25,324 nucleotides of DNA from an uncultured Gemella sp. (GCA_927911745.1 CAKMQF010000084.1:1-25324), one strand, 5' to 3'. Shown: positions 1 to 8,154, numbered from the stretch's first letter. Notes: generated by a model from the sequence alone, not told the origin. Program-made: numbers and translations.

Positions 1-62
1 AATCATTTTTCATAAATTTTTTATTTTTTCATGAAATACTATTATTTCTGTAAGCACTTTTA

Positions 63-89
63 TTGTTTTTTTCATACGTGTGATATAAT
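63..89 (+). promoter_or_regulatory. Extended -10 promoter of the thiamin-precursor uptake operon
   Basis: A perfect extended -10 element (TGA then TATAAT, 81-89) lies just before the riboswitch. The -35 region is poor: TTGTTT at 63-68 would give a spacer of only 15 bases, so recognition probably relies on the TGn extension. The predicted transcript start is near 96-97, almost at the first conserved base of the aptamer. This is inferred from sequence match only. Confidence 0.6.
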
Positions 90-96
90 TATTTAT

Positions 97-178
97 ACGG
101 GAGTCTGTGAACAGTCTGAGAGGGAATATAAATATTTCGACCGCGCCTGATCTAGATAATGCTAGCGTAGGCACTACT
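97..178 (+). ncRNA. TPP riboswitch (THI element)
   Basis: The conserved thi-box core is visible. CTGAGAGGG occurs at about 115-124, followed by a variable arm. Then CTGATCTAGATAATGCTAG and CGTAGGCA lie at about 148-174. These match the family consensus CTGAGA ... CTGATCCGGATAATGCCGGCGTAGG. TPP riboswitches bind thiamin pyrophosphate and in Firmicutes usually promote termination when ligand is present. The downstream genes are all thiamin/precursor uptake genes and a terminator hairpin follows directly, so ligand-induced attenuation is the natural reading. Confidence 0.93.
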
Positions 179-201
179 TGGCTTAAAGACAAACTTAGAC
201 C

Positions 202-228
202 CCACCTTATATTGTAAGGAGGTTTTTT
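202..228 (+). terminator. Riboswitch expression platform: intrinsic terminator containing the ribosome binding site
   Basis: The stem CC-A-CCTTA / TAAGG-A-GG (202-209 with 215-222, loop TATTG) is followed by six T. The 3' arm of the stem contains AAGGAGG (216-222), the Shine-Dalgarno of the next gene. When the hairpin forms, transcription would stop and the ribosome site would also be occluded. AGACCCC at 197-203 can pair with GGG-GTCT at 99-106 (one bulged A), which would compete with the base of the terminator stem. That pairing is a candidate antiterminator and is inference. Confidence 0.75.
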
Positions 229-231
229 ATT

Positions 232-516
232 TTGATAAATTGCAGTATTGCATTACAAATTCTTCCACTTGATAATCATGATGGAAGACTAAAGATTATA
301 GATAAAGTTATCTATTTTCTACAAAATAAGCATTCAAATGTAATTGTTACTCCATTCGAAACAGTAATTGAAGGTGAATTCAACGAACTTATGGATACTC
401 TTAAAGAATGCTTTGTCCTAGCGGGTGAGGACAGTAAAAATATTTTTGCAAATGTGAAAATTAACTATGGAGATGTTTTAACTATAAATGAAAAAATTGA
501 CAAATTTAATCAATAA
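232..516 (+). CDS. Thiamine-binding protein, MTH1187/YkoF-like family
   Basis: A 94-residue protein that starts with TTG, nine bases after a strong AAGGAGG site; no ATG offers a better start. It resembles the small MTH1187-type (Thiamine_BP) proteins. These are ferredoxin-like folds that bind thiamin or its precursors and are commonly encoded beside HMP/thiamin ABC transporters. Features seen are the opening beta strand (INCSIALQILPL), the DGRLKIIDKVIYFLQ helix and the VTPFETVIEGEF strand. It has no signal peptide, so it is probably cytoplasmic. As first gene after the TPP riboswitch it should be repressed by TPP. Its 3' end overlaps the permease gene by 29 bases, which suggests translational coupling. 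Whether it delivers ligand, buffers it or senses it is not known from sequence. Confidence 0.8.
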   Translation: MINCSIALQILPLDNHDGRLKIIDKVIYFLQNKHSNVIVTPFETVIEGEFNELMDTLKECFVLAGEDSKNIFANVKINYGDVLTINEKIDKFNQ

Positions 517-1273
517 ATATGCAGCAACTATTTCTATGTTGTGTTTAGTGGTTATTTGGCAAGGAGCTGGTAATCTCGGTTTACTTCCAAAATATATCAT
601 ACCTACACCTGTTGAAATAGTTAAAGCTTTTATAAAAAACTACGAACTATTAATATTTCACAGCAAAATCACCCTACTCGAAGCTATTATAGGTCTATTC
701 CTAGGGATAGTCATAGCATGGCTTCTTGCTTTAATTATGGATAGCATACCAATATTTAACAAGTCTATCTATCCACTTCTTGTACTGACTCAAACTATAC
801 CAACTATTGCAATAGCCCCTATACTTGTGCTTTGGTTGGGTTATGGACTTACACCAAAAATCGTATTAATTGTTTTAACAACAACATTCCCAATTGTTGT
901 AAGTATACTAGATGGATTTAGAAACTGTGATAAAGATATGATTACCTTATTACAATTGATGAATGCTAGTAAATTACAAATACTTTGGCATGTGAAAATC
1001 CCAACAAGTCTAAGCTACTTTTATGCTGGACTTAGAGTTAGTGTATCTTATGCCTTTATAGCAGCGGTGGTTGCTGAATGGCTAGGTGGCTTTGAAGGCC
1101 TTGGAGTTTACATGATTAAAGCGAAAAAATTATTTGAATACGATACTATGTTTGCAATCATAATACTAGTATCAGTTATTAGTTTATTAAGTATCGAACT
1201 TGTTAAACTAAGTGAGAAAAAATTTATTAAATGGAAATACATAGGAGAAAATCATGAAAAAGATATTAACTAG
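488..1273 (+). CDS. thiX: ABC transporter permease for thiamin precursor (ThiX)
   Basis: A 261-residue integral membrane protein of the BPD_transp_1/SsuC-TauC class with about six hydrophobic segments, beginning near residues 13-32. The cytoplasmic EAA-like loop that docks on the ATPase lies around residues 155-185 (LMNASKLQILWHVKIPTSLSYFYAGLRV). It would form the membrane channel for the ThiY-delivered pyrimidine (HMP) or a related thiamin precursor. The start ATG lies inside the end of the preceding gene. The only Shine-Dalgarno-like sequence, GGAG (469-472), is about 15 bases upstream, so expression may depend on coupling to the upstream gene. The 3' end overlaps thiY by 20 bases. The assignment to ThiX rests on the riboswitch, the ThiY-type receptor next to it and the permease class. 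Confidence 0.85.
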   Translation: MKKLTNLINKYAATISMLCLVVIWQGAGNLGLLPKYIIPTPVEIVKAFIKNYELLIFHSKITLLEAIIGLFLGIVIAWLLALIMDSIPIFNKSIYPLLVLTQTIPTIAIAPILVLWLGYGLTPKIVLIVLTTTFPIVVSILDGFRNCDKDMITLLQLMNASKLQILWHVKIPTSLSYFYAGLRVSVSYAFIAAVVAEWLGGFEGLGVYMIKAKKLFEYDTMFAIIILVSVISLLSIELVKLSEKKFIKWKYIGENHEKDIN

Positions 1274-2249
1274 CGTTTTTGCTTTCATCCTAGCAATCTC
1301 ATTAACTGCATGTAGTACAGTTAATAAAAACGCAGAGAAAAAAGAACTTAAAAAAGTAGATTTCGTACTTGACTGGGCGATTAACACAAACCACACTGGA
1401 CTATATGTAGCAAAAGAAAAAGGATACTTCGCTGAAGAAGGTATTGATCTTGACATTAAGCCAGCACCTGAAGATAGTACTTCTGACTTAATTATTAATA
1501 ATAAAGCACCTTTTGGTATCTACTACCAAGACTCAATGGCTAACAAACTTTCTAAAGGTGCAGGAATCACTGCCGTAGCCGCAATTATCGAACACAATAC
1601 ATCTGGTATTATTTCACTTAAGAAAAACAATATTAAAGAACCTAAAGACCTTGAAGGTAAAAAATATGGGACTTGGAATGATCCAGTAGAATTAGCAATG
1701 GTTAAATCATTAATTCAAAAACAAGGTGGAGATGCTAATAAATTAAATCTAGCTCCAAATACAGATACAAACTCTGTTACTCCACTAGAAAATGGTCTTT
1801 TCGATGCAGCTTGGATTTACTATGCATGGGATGGTAAATTAGCTGAAAGCATGAAACTAGATATTAACTACTTCTATCTAAAAGATTTCAATAAAGATCT
1901 AGACTACTACTCTCCAGTAATCATTGCTAATAACGATTACTTAAAAGAAAATAAAGAAGAAGCTAAAAAAGTTCTTAAAGCTATTAAGAAAGGATATGTC
2001 TACGCTATAGAACATCCTGAAGAAGCTGCAGAGATTTTAATTAAAAATGCTCCAGAATTGAAAGATAAAAAAGATTTCGTCGTTGAATCTCAAAAATATC
2101 TATCTAAACAATATGCATCAAACAAAGATCACTGGGGTGAATTCGATGCTAACAGATGGAATGCATTCTACCGTTGGGTTAACGAAAACAAAATCACAAA
2201 ACAACCTCTTGCAGAAAACACTGGATTCAGCAATGACTATATAAAATAA
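1254..2249 (+). CDS. thiY: ThiY-type substrate-binding lipoprotein (NMT1/THI5-like)
   Basis: A 331-residue exported receptor. The N terminus is a lipoprotein signal (Lys-Lys, hydrophobic core, lipobox LTAC with Cys at residue 20). The mature part begins with the ThiY/THI5 hallmark DWAINTNHTGLYVAKEKGYF (about residues 40-59) and then EEGIDLDI, typical of NMT1-family proteins that bind the HMP pyrimidine or formylaminopyrimidine. The membrane-tethered receptor would capture the precursor outside the cell and hand it to ThiX/ThiZ. The RBS GGAG lies just before the ATG inside the end of thiX. The stop overlaps the ATPase start by one base (TAATG). The gene is intact. The exact ligand among HMP, formylaminopyrimidine and thiamin cannot be decided by eye. 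Confidence 0.9.
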   Translation: MKKILTSVFAFILAISLTACSTVNKNAEKKELKKVDFVLDWAINTNHTGLYVAKEKGYFAEEGIDLDIKPAPEDSTSDLIINNKAPFGIYYQDSMANKLSKGAGITAVAAIIEHNTSGIISLKKNNIKEPKDLEGKKYGTWNDPVELAMVKSLIQKQGGDANKLNLAPNTDTNSVTPLENGLFDAAWIYYAWDGKLAESMKLDINYFYLKDFNKDLDYYSPVIIANNDYLKENKEEAKKVLKAIKKGYVYAIEHPEEAAEILIKNAPELKDKKDFVVESQKYLSKQYASNKDHWGEFDANRWNAFYRWVNENKITKQPLAENTGFSNDYIK

Positions 2250-2969
2250 TGAATATATTATCAATAAAAAACTTATCTTTCAATTATCCTAACAATAAAA
2301 TACTAAAAGATATAAACATCCATGTCGATAAAGGTGAAGTTGTTTCTATACTTGGTGGAAGTGGTGTTGGTAAAACTACCCTTTTTAACATTATTGCAGG
2401 AATAAATCCTCTTCAAAGTGGAGAAATATCTATAAAAGGTAACACAGATTATAAAGGTCGTGTTAGTTACATGCTTCAAAAAGACTTATTATTAGAACAT
2501 AAGACTATTATTCAAAATATTATACTTCCACTTTTAATTAGAAAAATCAATAAAAAAGAAGCAGAAGAAGAAGCAATAAAAAAGTCTTAAATTATTTAAT
2601 CTTTATGAATATAAAGATAAATATCCTAGTGAATTAAGTGGTGGTATGCGTCAAAGAGTTGCACTTCTACGTACATATATGTTCAAAGAAGAACTGTTTT
2701 TACTAGACGAACCCTTCAGTGCACTCGATGCAATTACTAAAATATCATTACATTCTTGGTATCTTGAAATCAAGAATAAACTTGATATAACTACTCTACT
2801 GATCACTCACGATATAGACGAAGCTATTGACCTAAGCGATAGAATTTATATCATTAAAAATAAACCTGGTGAAATTGTATCTGAAATAAAAATAAATCTT
2901 GATGAAAATAATCAAGATGAACAAAAATTAAAATATAAAAAAGAGATACTAAATATACTTGGATTATAA
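2249..2969 (+). CDS. thiZ: ABC transporter ATP-binding protein (ThiZ), frameshifted in this sequence
   Basis: The nucleotide-binding subunit of the thiamin-precursor transporter. The first frame carries Walker A (GGSGVGKTT, about residues 36-44) and the Q-loop region (YMLQKD). It stops at 2588-2590. The continuation lies in the next frame and reads directly into the signature LSGGMRQR (about 2634-2657), Walker B LFLLDEP and the H-loop (LLITHD). The break sits in an A6 run at 2578-2583. Removing one A gives EEEAIKKSLKLFNLYEYK with no interruption and a protein of 239 residues, normal for this family. As written the gene would give a 113-residue truncated ATPase without signature or Walker B. 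A sequencing error is more likely than decay, because both halves are fully conserved. It shares the riboswitch operon and ends just before a hairpin terminator. Confidence 0.88.
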
Positions 2970-2970
2970 T

Positions 2971-3008
2971 AATACACCCTAGCGTGAATTTTCACACTAG
3001 GGTGTATT
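2971..3008. terminator. Bidirectional terminator between thiZ and the CLC gene
   Basis: An 18-base inverted repeat (AATACACCCTAGCGTGAA / TTCACACTAGGGTGTATT) with a two-base centre separates two convergent genes. The single mismatch (C/A on the plus strand) becomes a G-U pair in the minus-strand transcript. The U-tract is weak on both sides (TATTTAATTA on plus), so efficiency is uncertain. Confidence 0.75.
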
Positions 3009-3011
3009 TAA

Positions 3012-4168
3012 TTATTTATAGATACTATATTTTTTATTGATTAAGTAAATTAATATTGCAGGGATTACTGCAAATAACATTATTTTATATCCAAATACTT
3101 CTAATGCAAGGAATATAGGTGCAATGTATGTCTTAGTTGCCGCTGAAAATACTAAACAGTATCCTAAGGCTGCTGTTACTAGGATTGGTAGCCCTAGCCA
3201 AATTCCTAAAAATACTCCACAAGTCGCTCCAATCGCAAACAACGGAGTAACCTCTCCTCCACTAAAGCCTATCCCTGTACAAATAACTGTTAATATAATT
3301 TTTAACATAAAATCATAAACCTGAATCTGTTCAAAATCTGTAAAAGAAAGATCGATTAAATTTGTACCTAATGAAGCATATCTGTACTCAAAAACAATAC
3401 TAACTAAAATAAAGATAACTAGAAGAATCCATATGATATTTTATTCAAAGATACTAATTCTTTTATTTTTCTTTGAAGTAGAACAAATAAGATTCCTACA
3501 AAAACAAAAACAACCCCAACAAAGATTAATTTAGAAATAAATTCTAAATTTATATTAATTCCACTTACATCTATAGCTACAAAGAACTTCTCCAAACCTA
3601 CTTTATGTGATACAAAAGCACTTATATACGCTGCAGCAATGTATGTTACATACTCATAAATTTTATTTATTGTAAAGTTAAATTTGTCACTGACAACCTC
3701 TAAAATGAACACTACAGCTGCTAATGGAGTTTGAAATAATCCAGCAAACCCACAAATCATGCCTAATTTTACAAAAAATTGTTTCTTCTCTGGACCAAAT
3801 TCATCAGGAGCAATATTCCCACCAATAGCTCCACCCAACTGCACAGCAACACCTTCACGCCCTACACTCACTCCGAAGCTATGGGCCAATAAAGTATTTA
3901 AAGTTAAAATAAAAGGAAACTTCCACGTAACTTTTGCTTTTTTATCAGTTGCCGCTTCAATAAAATACTTCATACCTATAGCACTGGTGTGTAAATATTT
4001 ATTACTAAACTTAGTAAAAACGAGTATCAAAGGTGTTAGAATCAATAAATACTTATAATAGCTACTAGTTAATTCTATTAATTTCAATAACGTTTGACCA
4101 AATAACGAACAACAAATAGAAATTAATAATACTGCACTTATTAATCTAAAATAATAATTCCTTAACAT
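3012..4168 (-). CDS. CLC-family chloride/fluoride transporter, frameshifted in this sequence
   Basis: A multi-pass CLC channel/antiporter. Conserved segments in order are VSVGREGVAVQLGGAIG with the gating Glu (about 3832-3880), GFAGLFQTPLAAVVFILEV (about 3695-3750) and, after the break, GFSGGEVTPLFAIGATCG (about 3210-3265). The first frame ends at 3419 and the rest is one frame off. Adding one A to the A4 run (minus strand) near 3440-3446 joins SLNK to NIIWILLVI and gives 385 residues. The start is taken as ATG 4168; an upstream TTG (4192) has no ribosome site. GAAGGAG lies about 15 bases before the ATG, which is long, so the start is uncertain. The GREGVAVQ version in place of GREGP recalls the fluoride-exporting CLC-F branch, but no fluoride riboswitch is seen upstream. 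Confidence 0.82.
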
Positions 4169-4261
4169 ATTATATATATTTTTCTCCTTCAAATATAAAT
4201 CTTAGATTGACATAAAAGTTCTAAATTTTAAAAAAGTGTATATTATAACTCATAAACCACT

Positions 4262-4315
4262 GTAGAAAGTGACTCAACAAATTGATTTCTACGAAATCAC
4301 GATTTTTGAATCACT
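4262..4315 (-). other. Nested stem-loops between the YitT and CLC genes
   Basis: This short gap between two minus-strand genes can fold in two ways. One option pairs GATTTC with GAAATC (4284-4298) inside an outer stem AGTGATTC/GAGTCACT (4308-4315 with 4268-4275, one G-U). The other pairs GTAGAAA with TTTCTAC (4262-4268 with 4286-4292). There is no clear U-tract for termination. A possible -10 for the CLC gene (TATAAT, minus strand, 4242-4247) follows. The function is unknown. Confidence 0.4.
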
Positions 4316-4328
4316 CCTCTCAGATTCT

Positions 4329-5240
4329 TTACTTTTGATTCTTTTTAAAGCTTAAACTTGTTTTTTTCGGTTGATCATAACTGAATCCTTCTCCTATAAT
4401 ATCATGGACTTCAGTTATTGTTACGAATGCCCGAGGGTCAATTTTATAAACCAAAGACTTTAGTTTTCCTATTTCATTTCTTGAAACTACACAATAACCT
4501 ATATTTAAGTCTTTCTTAGAATAACTTCCCTGACCTTTAATATAAGTTAAACCTCTATTCATATCTTCTTGAATTTTTTTAGTAATGGCTTCTATTTCTG
4601 ATGAAACTATCATTACTCCTTTTCCTGGAACACCACCTTCAACGACATAATCTATAACCTTAGTACAGATAAAAATATAAATAAGCGTATATAAAATCGC
4701 TGGGAAACTTTTAACTACTACGAAAGTTAACGCTATGATTACGCCGTCTAGAATTTGAATAATTCTTCCAATTGAACTACCTGTATAAAGTTGTACAATT
4801 TTTGCAACTATATCTACTCCTCCTGTCGTTCCTCCTGCAAGAAAAACTATCCCTAATCCTAATCCCGCTAGTAAACCTCCAAATACAGCAGCTAATAGCC
4901 TGTCTCCACCGATTTCTATTTCTATATTATATTTCTCGAATATACCAATCCAAAAAGTCAACATGATTATACCATAAACTGTATATAACATTGTCTTTTT
5001 ATCTAACATCTTATATCCTATAATTAATAAAGGAATGTTTACCAGTATTGTCCCAACAGAAACTGGAAGACCTATTGAATATAATAATAACAGTGATATA
5101 CCTGTCCCTCCACCTTCTGCCAACTTATTTGGAACATTAAAATGCATAATAGCAAAAGAATAAATAGCACAACCTAAAGAGATAATAAAGAGTTCTTTAA
5201 AAATTTTTGTTAAATTTAAATTTTGGTACTTCTTTTCCAT
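4329..5240 (-). CDS. YitT family membrane protein (first copy)
   Basis: A 303-residue protein with an N-terminal membrane domain of about five or six helices (DUF161/YitT_membrane, residues about 15-205) and a C-terminal soluble DUF2179 domain (about 215-290, ending RAFVTITEVHDIIGEGF). Family hallmarks seen are GGGTGISLLLLYSIG near residue 43 and the AGGTTGGVDIVAKIV segment near 135. The function of YitT proteins is not firmly established; uptake or efflux roles have been suggested for some members. The ATG is preceded by a strong GGAGGTG site and a good promoter. It lies upstream of the CLC gene on the same strand and could be co-transcribed with it. A second YitT copy lies at 9008-9886. The gene is intact. 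Confidence 0.88.
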   Translation of the reverse strand: MEKKYQNLNLTKIFKELFIISLGCAIYSFAIMHFNVPNKLAEGGGTGISLLLLYSIGLPVSVGTILVNIPLLIIGYKMLDKKTMLYTVYGIIMLTFWIGIFEKYNIEIEIGGDRLLAAVFGGLLAGLGLGIVFLAGGTTGGVDIVAKIVQLYTGSSIGRIIQILDGVIIALTFVVVKSFPAILYTLIYIFICTKVIDYVVEGGVPGKGVMIVSSEIEAITKKIQEDMNRGLTYIKGQGSYSKKDLNIGYCVVSRNEIGKLKSLVYKIDPRAFVTITEVHDIIGEGFSYDQPKKTSLSFKKNQK

Positions 5241-5269
5241 AGTGCACCTCCAAAAGCAATTATATCCTA

Positions 5270-5298
5270 ATTATAACAGGTTTTAAAGTCATAAACAA
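5270..5298 (-). promoter_or_regulatory. Sigma-A type promoter for the YitT gene
   Basis: On the minus strand TTGTTT (5293-5298) and a perfect TATAAT (5270-5275) are separated by exactly 17 bases. A GGAGG site and the ATG follow about 30 bases later. Confidence 0.65.
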
Positions 5299-5350
5299 CC
5301 AGAGTAAATAATATTTTTCAGCTCTTAATAATTATAAATTTCATATTTTC

Positions 5351-5380
5351 TTAGACATTATTACAAATTTGTACTATAAT
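5351..5380 (+). promoter_or_regulatory. Sigma-A type promoter for pssA
   Basis: TTAGAC (5351-5356) and TATAAT (5375-5380) are separated by 18 bases. GGAGGT (5396-5401) and the pssA ATG at 5413 follow. Confidence 0.6.
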
Positions 5381-5412
5381 TATAATATCAATATTGGAGG
5401 TTTACTTTTAAA

Positions 5413-6066
5413 ATGAATAAAAACTTCATACCAAATTATCTTACCCTTTGCAATATTTTTTGTGGGTTTATGTCAATTTTGACTACATCACATGGATATT
5501 TTATCTGGGGTACTGTCTTTATTATCTTAGCCATGCTTGCAGATAGATACGATGGTATCGTTGCAAGAAAACTTGGTGTTGTTTCTGAAATTGGTCACGA
5601 CCTAGATTCATTATGTGACGTAGTAAGTTTTGGAGTAGCACCTGCTATGCTTGTTTTTGAAATCTTTATTACAAATGATAAGCCATCAACTCTATTAATG
5701 GTAATTGTCGCTATTCTTTGCGGAATATACGTATGCTGTGGTGCTTATCGTTTAGCGAGATTTAATGTAACAAAAATGAAAAATGGATACTATCAAGGTG
5801 TTCCAATTACTACATGCGGAACAGTCCTTGCAGTACTTGCTCCGATAAAATTACCAAGTATTGCAATACTAATACTATTAGTATTATGCTCTTACTTAAT
5901 GGTAAGTAATATAAAAATCAAAAAATATAAAAAAAATGTTCAGATAGTTATCTGGACATTTTTTTTATTCAAACATTTATTAATTATATATTCAAGATTT
6001 ATTTATACTAAGCAACTAACTATAGCCTCAGTCAACCCCTCTGGATTTTCCCACGCCATTGAATGA
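5413..6066 (+). CDS. pssA: CDP-diacylglycerol--serine O-phosphatidyltransferase (PssA); true end probably at 5947
   Basis: This membrane enzyme makes phosphatidylserine from CDP-diacylglycerol and serine. The full CDP-alcohol phosphatidyltransferase motif is present: DG-x2-AR-x8-G-x3-D-x3-D at about residues 46-68 (DGIVARKLGVVSEIGHDLD, then SLCD). Several hydrophobic helices follow. As read, the protein is 217 residues, but the last 40 run straight through the gene's own terminator and into the convergent hydrolase. Removing one A from the A8 run at 5929-5936 gives a stop at 5945-5947 and a 177-residue protein, the size usual for Bacillus-type PssA. The tail is therefore most likely an artefact of homopolymer length. 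Neighbouring genes are unrelated, so it appears to be monocistronic. Confidence 0.87.
   Translation: MNKNFIPNYLTLCNIFCGFMSILTTSHGYFIWGTVFIILAMLADRYDGIVARKLGVVSEIGHDLDSLCDVVSFGVAPAMLVFEIFITNDKPSTLLMVIVAILCGIYVCCGAYRLARFNVTKMKNGYYQGVPITTCGTVLAVLAPIKLPSIAILILLVLCSYLMVSNIKIKKYKKNVQIVIWTFFLFKHLLIIYSRFIYTKQLTIASVNPSGFSHAIE
5929..5967. terminator. Bidirectional terminator between pssA and the hydrolase
   Basis: A ten-base stem TGTTCAGATA / TATCTGGACA (5937-5946 with 5949-5958, one wobble) is flanked by A8 on one side and a T run on the other. It therefore reads as an intrinsic terminator on both strands. Confidence 0.85.
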
Positions 6067-6768
6067 CCTGCATTTTTTACCATTTTTACCTTTACACTGT
6101 GTTTAGGTAATTCTTCCAGGTCATCACTCGCAAGGCTATTTTCCCCAAATATAAAAAATTTCGGGATATCAAACTCATGTAACATACTTCTCCATGATGT
6201 TTCTCTCTGTAATACTGCATCACGAGAAATTTGATAAACAGCTTTAGGTAAGCAATTTTTTTAATGTTGCAGCCCACATTGTATTCATTCCACTTTCACA
6301 ATATTTTATTAGTGTCTTAATACTTTTTTCGTAATTATCTTCCTTATACTGTGCTATCGCCCAACTAATCTGACCTCTTGTAGAGGGATCTAAGTTTGGT
6401 TCTGTTAAAATCAACCTCTCAATTTTGTCTTTACATCTTGCACATAACTCAATAGCAATAGCACCACCTAAACTATGACCAAATAAGATAACTTTATTCA
6501 AACCTAAATCTTCCAAAAACTCCGCTAGATATTTCGCATGTTCTTTAACCTCATATGAAAAATCTAGAGGTTTGTCACTATATCCAGCTCCTAATAAGTC
6601 TATAAGTACCCTCCTATGACCTTTAAATTCCTCACTATTAAAAATTTCTACATAATCAAATGATCCAGCACATCCTAACCCATGAATCACTACTATAGGT
6701 GTACCACTTCCCTCAAAATCATTATACCTTATCTTGTATCCTTCATTCCTTATTGTATATTCTCTCAT
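6003..6768 (-). CDS. Alpha/beta hydrolase, frameshifted in this sequence
   Basis: A cytoplasmic serine hydrolase of the alpha/beta fold. The N-terminal part shows the oxyanion-hole motif VVIHGLG (about residues 25-31) and the nucleophile elbow GHSLGG (about residues 97-102, Ser 99). The C-terminal part supplies the catalytic-His region KNAGHSMAWENPEG. The reading frame breaks in a T7 run at 6256-6262 (plus strand). Removing one base joins WAATLK to NCLPKAVYQISRDAVLQRE and continues without a stop to 6003, giving 254 residues. As written the protein would lose its catalytic His. The substrate cannot be told; such proteins are often esterases or lipases. It is monocistronic and convergent with pssA. 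A sequencing error is favoured. Confidence 0.82.
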
Positions 6769-6902
6769 TAAAACCTTACTCCATATAGTTACTTTACTTA
6801 ATTATATCATCTCTTATTAGTATATTACTTTTTTTTTTAATTTTTGTTATATAATTTTATAAGTAATTTTGAATAGTAACAAACTAAAAAGGAGATTTCA
6901 AA

Positions 6903-8153
6903 ATGATATTTACTGAAATTAGTAGTGAAGAACTTCAACAATTTCAAAAAGAAAATAACCACAGATATTATTTCTCACAATCAGCAGAATATAATGTTAT
7001 GGCCAATAATAACAACTTAAAAACTGAAATTTTAGCCGTAAAAGAAAATAATAAAATACTAGCATACGGTATTTTCTTTTATTTTCAATATAAAAAGTAC
7101 TTTTATAAAGTAACTGCTCAATATGGACCAATTATGGATTACTCAAATTCTGAATTAGTTAGTTTTTACTTTGATCAATTAAAAAAACACTATGCAAAAA
7201 ATCTAAGAGTATTATGTGTACGTGTAAATCCATTTGTCAATGAAAAAATCTACAATGATGTTGAATTTGTAGAAGAAAATGAAGATGCAGTTAGAACAAA
7301 TAGAATTTTAAATGACTTAAATTATCACGCTATGAATGAAGATTTATTTACAAATCCTACACTAGCTTCTCGTTGTGTTTTTTCTAAAAAATTAGACGAA
7401 AATATTACTGAGAATAATTTATTAAAAAATATTTCACAAATTGCTCGTTATACTATTAACAGAACGATGAAAGAAGGGGTTCAGGTTCGCGAAATAGACA
7501 TATTCAATGAAGAAGATGCTAAAATCTTCGATGAAATAAATCGTGATACTGAAGATAGAATTGATTTTGAAATCCGAGATAATACTTATTTCAAATCATT
7601 AAAAAATAATATCGGAGATAAAGCTCACTACCTTGTTTCATATATTGATTGTGATCAATTCGTTGAAACTACAACTAACACAATTGCAAATCTTGAAAAA
7701 GAGCGAGATGATTTAAAAGAAAAATTAGACCAAGGAAAAGTAAATGCTAAAAAAGCAACTAACCGTCTAAAAGAATTTGATGAAAATATTGCAATATGGT
7801 ATAAAAAAATTGATAAAATAAAAGAACTTAAAGCTGAAAATGGAAATGTTATTAACCTTTCATGTGCTACTTTTATAGAATCTGGTCAAGATTTAATTTA
7901 CTTCACAAGTGGTGCAATGAGAAAATTCCACCGTTATGAAGGACCATATGCTATCTTATTCCATATGATGAAATACGCAATTAACAATAACTTCAAATAT
8001 TTCAACTTCTTTGGTACTTCAAAAGATTTTCATTCTGAAGATGCTACTGACTATGGTGTACTACAGTTCAAACGTAACTTCAACGGGAATATTGAGTACT
8101 TTATGGATAACTATGAAATTAGAAATGCTATTGGTAAAGTTTGGAAAATATAA
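6903..8153 (+). CDS. FemAB-family peptidoglycan aminoacyltransferase
   Basis: A 416-residue cytoplasmic enzyme of the FemA/FemX/MurM group. These transfer amino acids from aminoacyl-tRNA to the stem-peptide lysine of peptidoglycan precursors to build the cross-bridge. Two GNAT-like subdomains are visible, the first with VTAQYGPIMDY (about residues 68-78). They are separated by a long charged helical arm at about residues 255-310 (NLEKERDDLKEKLDQGKVNAKK), the coiled-coil hairpin typical of FemA/FemX. The C-terminal part carries the family hallmark FNFFGTSKDF, then GVLQFKRNFNG. AAAAAGGAG lies upstream of the ATG. The gene stands alone with its own terminator. Whether it adds the first or a later bridge residue cannot be decided from sequence. 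Confidence 0.9.
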   Translation: MIFTEISSEELQQFQKENNHRYYFSQSAEYNVMANNNNLKTEILAVKENNKILAYGIFFYFQYKKYFYKVTAQYGPIMDYSNSELVSFYFDQLKKHYAKNLRVLCVRVNPFVNEKIYNDVEFVEENEDAVRTNRILNDLNYHAMNEDLFTNPTLASRCVFSKKLDENITENNLLKNISQIARYTINRTMKEGVQVREIDIFNEEDAKIFDEINRDTEDRIDFEIRDNTYFKSLKNNIGDKAHYLVSYIDCDQFVETTTNTIANLEKERDDLKEKLDQGKVNAKKATNRLKEFDENIAIWYKKIDKIKELKAENGNVINLSCATFIESGQDLIYFTSGAMRKFHRYEGPYAILFHMMKYAINNNFKYFNFFGTSKDFHSEDATDYGVLQFKRNFNGNIEYFMDNYEIRNAIGKVWKI

Positions 8154-8154
8154 T

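Noticed and set aside
1208..1456. Antisense open frame opposite the thiX/thiY junction
   Set aside because: It lies wholly on the opposite strand of two clearly coding genes, with no ribosome site or recognisable domain.
4193..4328. Possible fluoride riboswitch for the CLC gene
   Set aside because: The conserved crcB-motif core (GATGG ... CTGATG) is not present in this gap on the minus strand.
6092..6277. A 61-codon open frame on the minus strand within the hydrolase gene
   Set aside because: It is the third frame across the frameshifted hydrolase. Correcting the T7 run removes the need for it.
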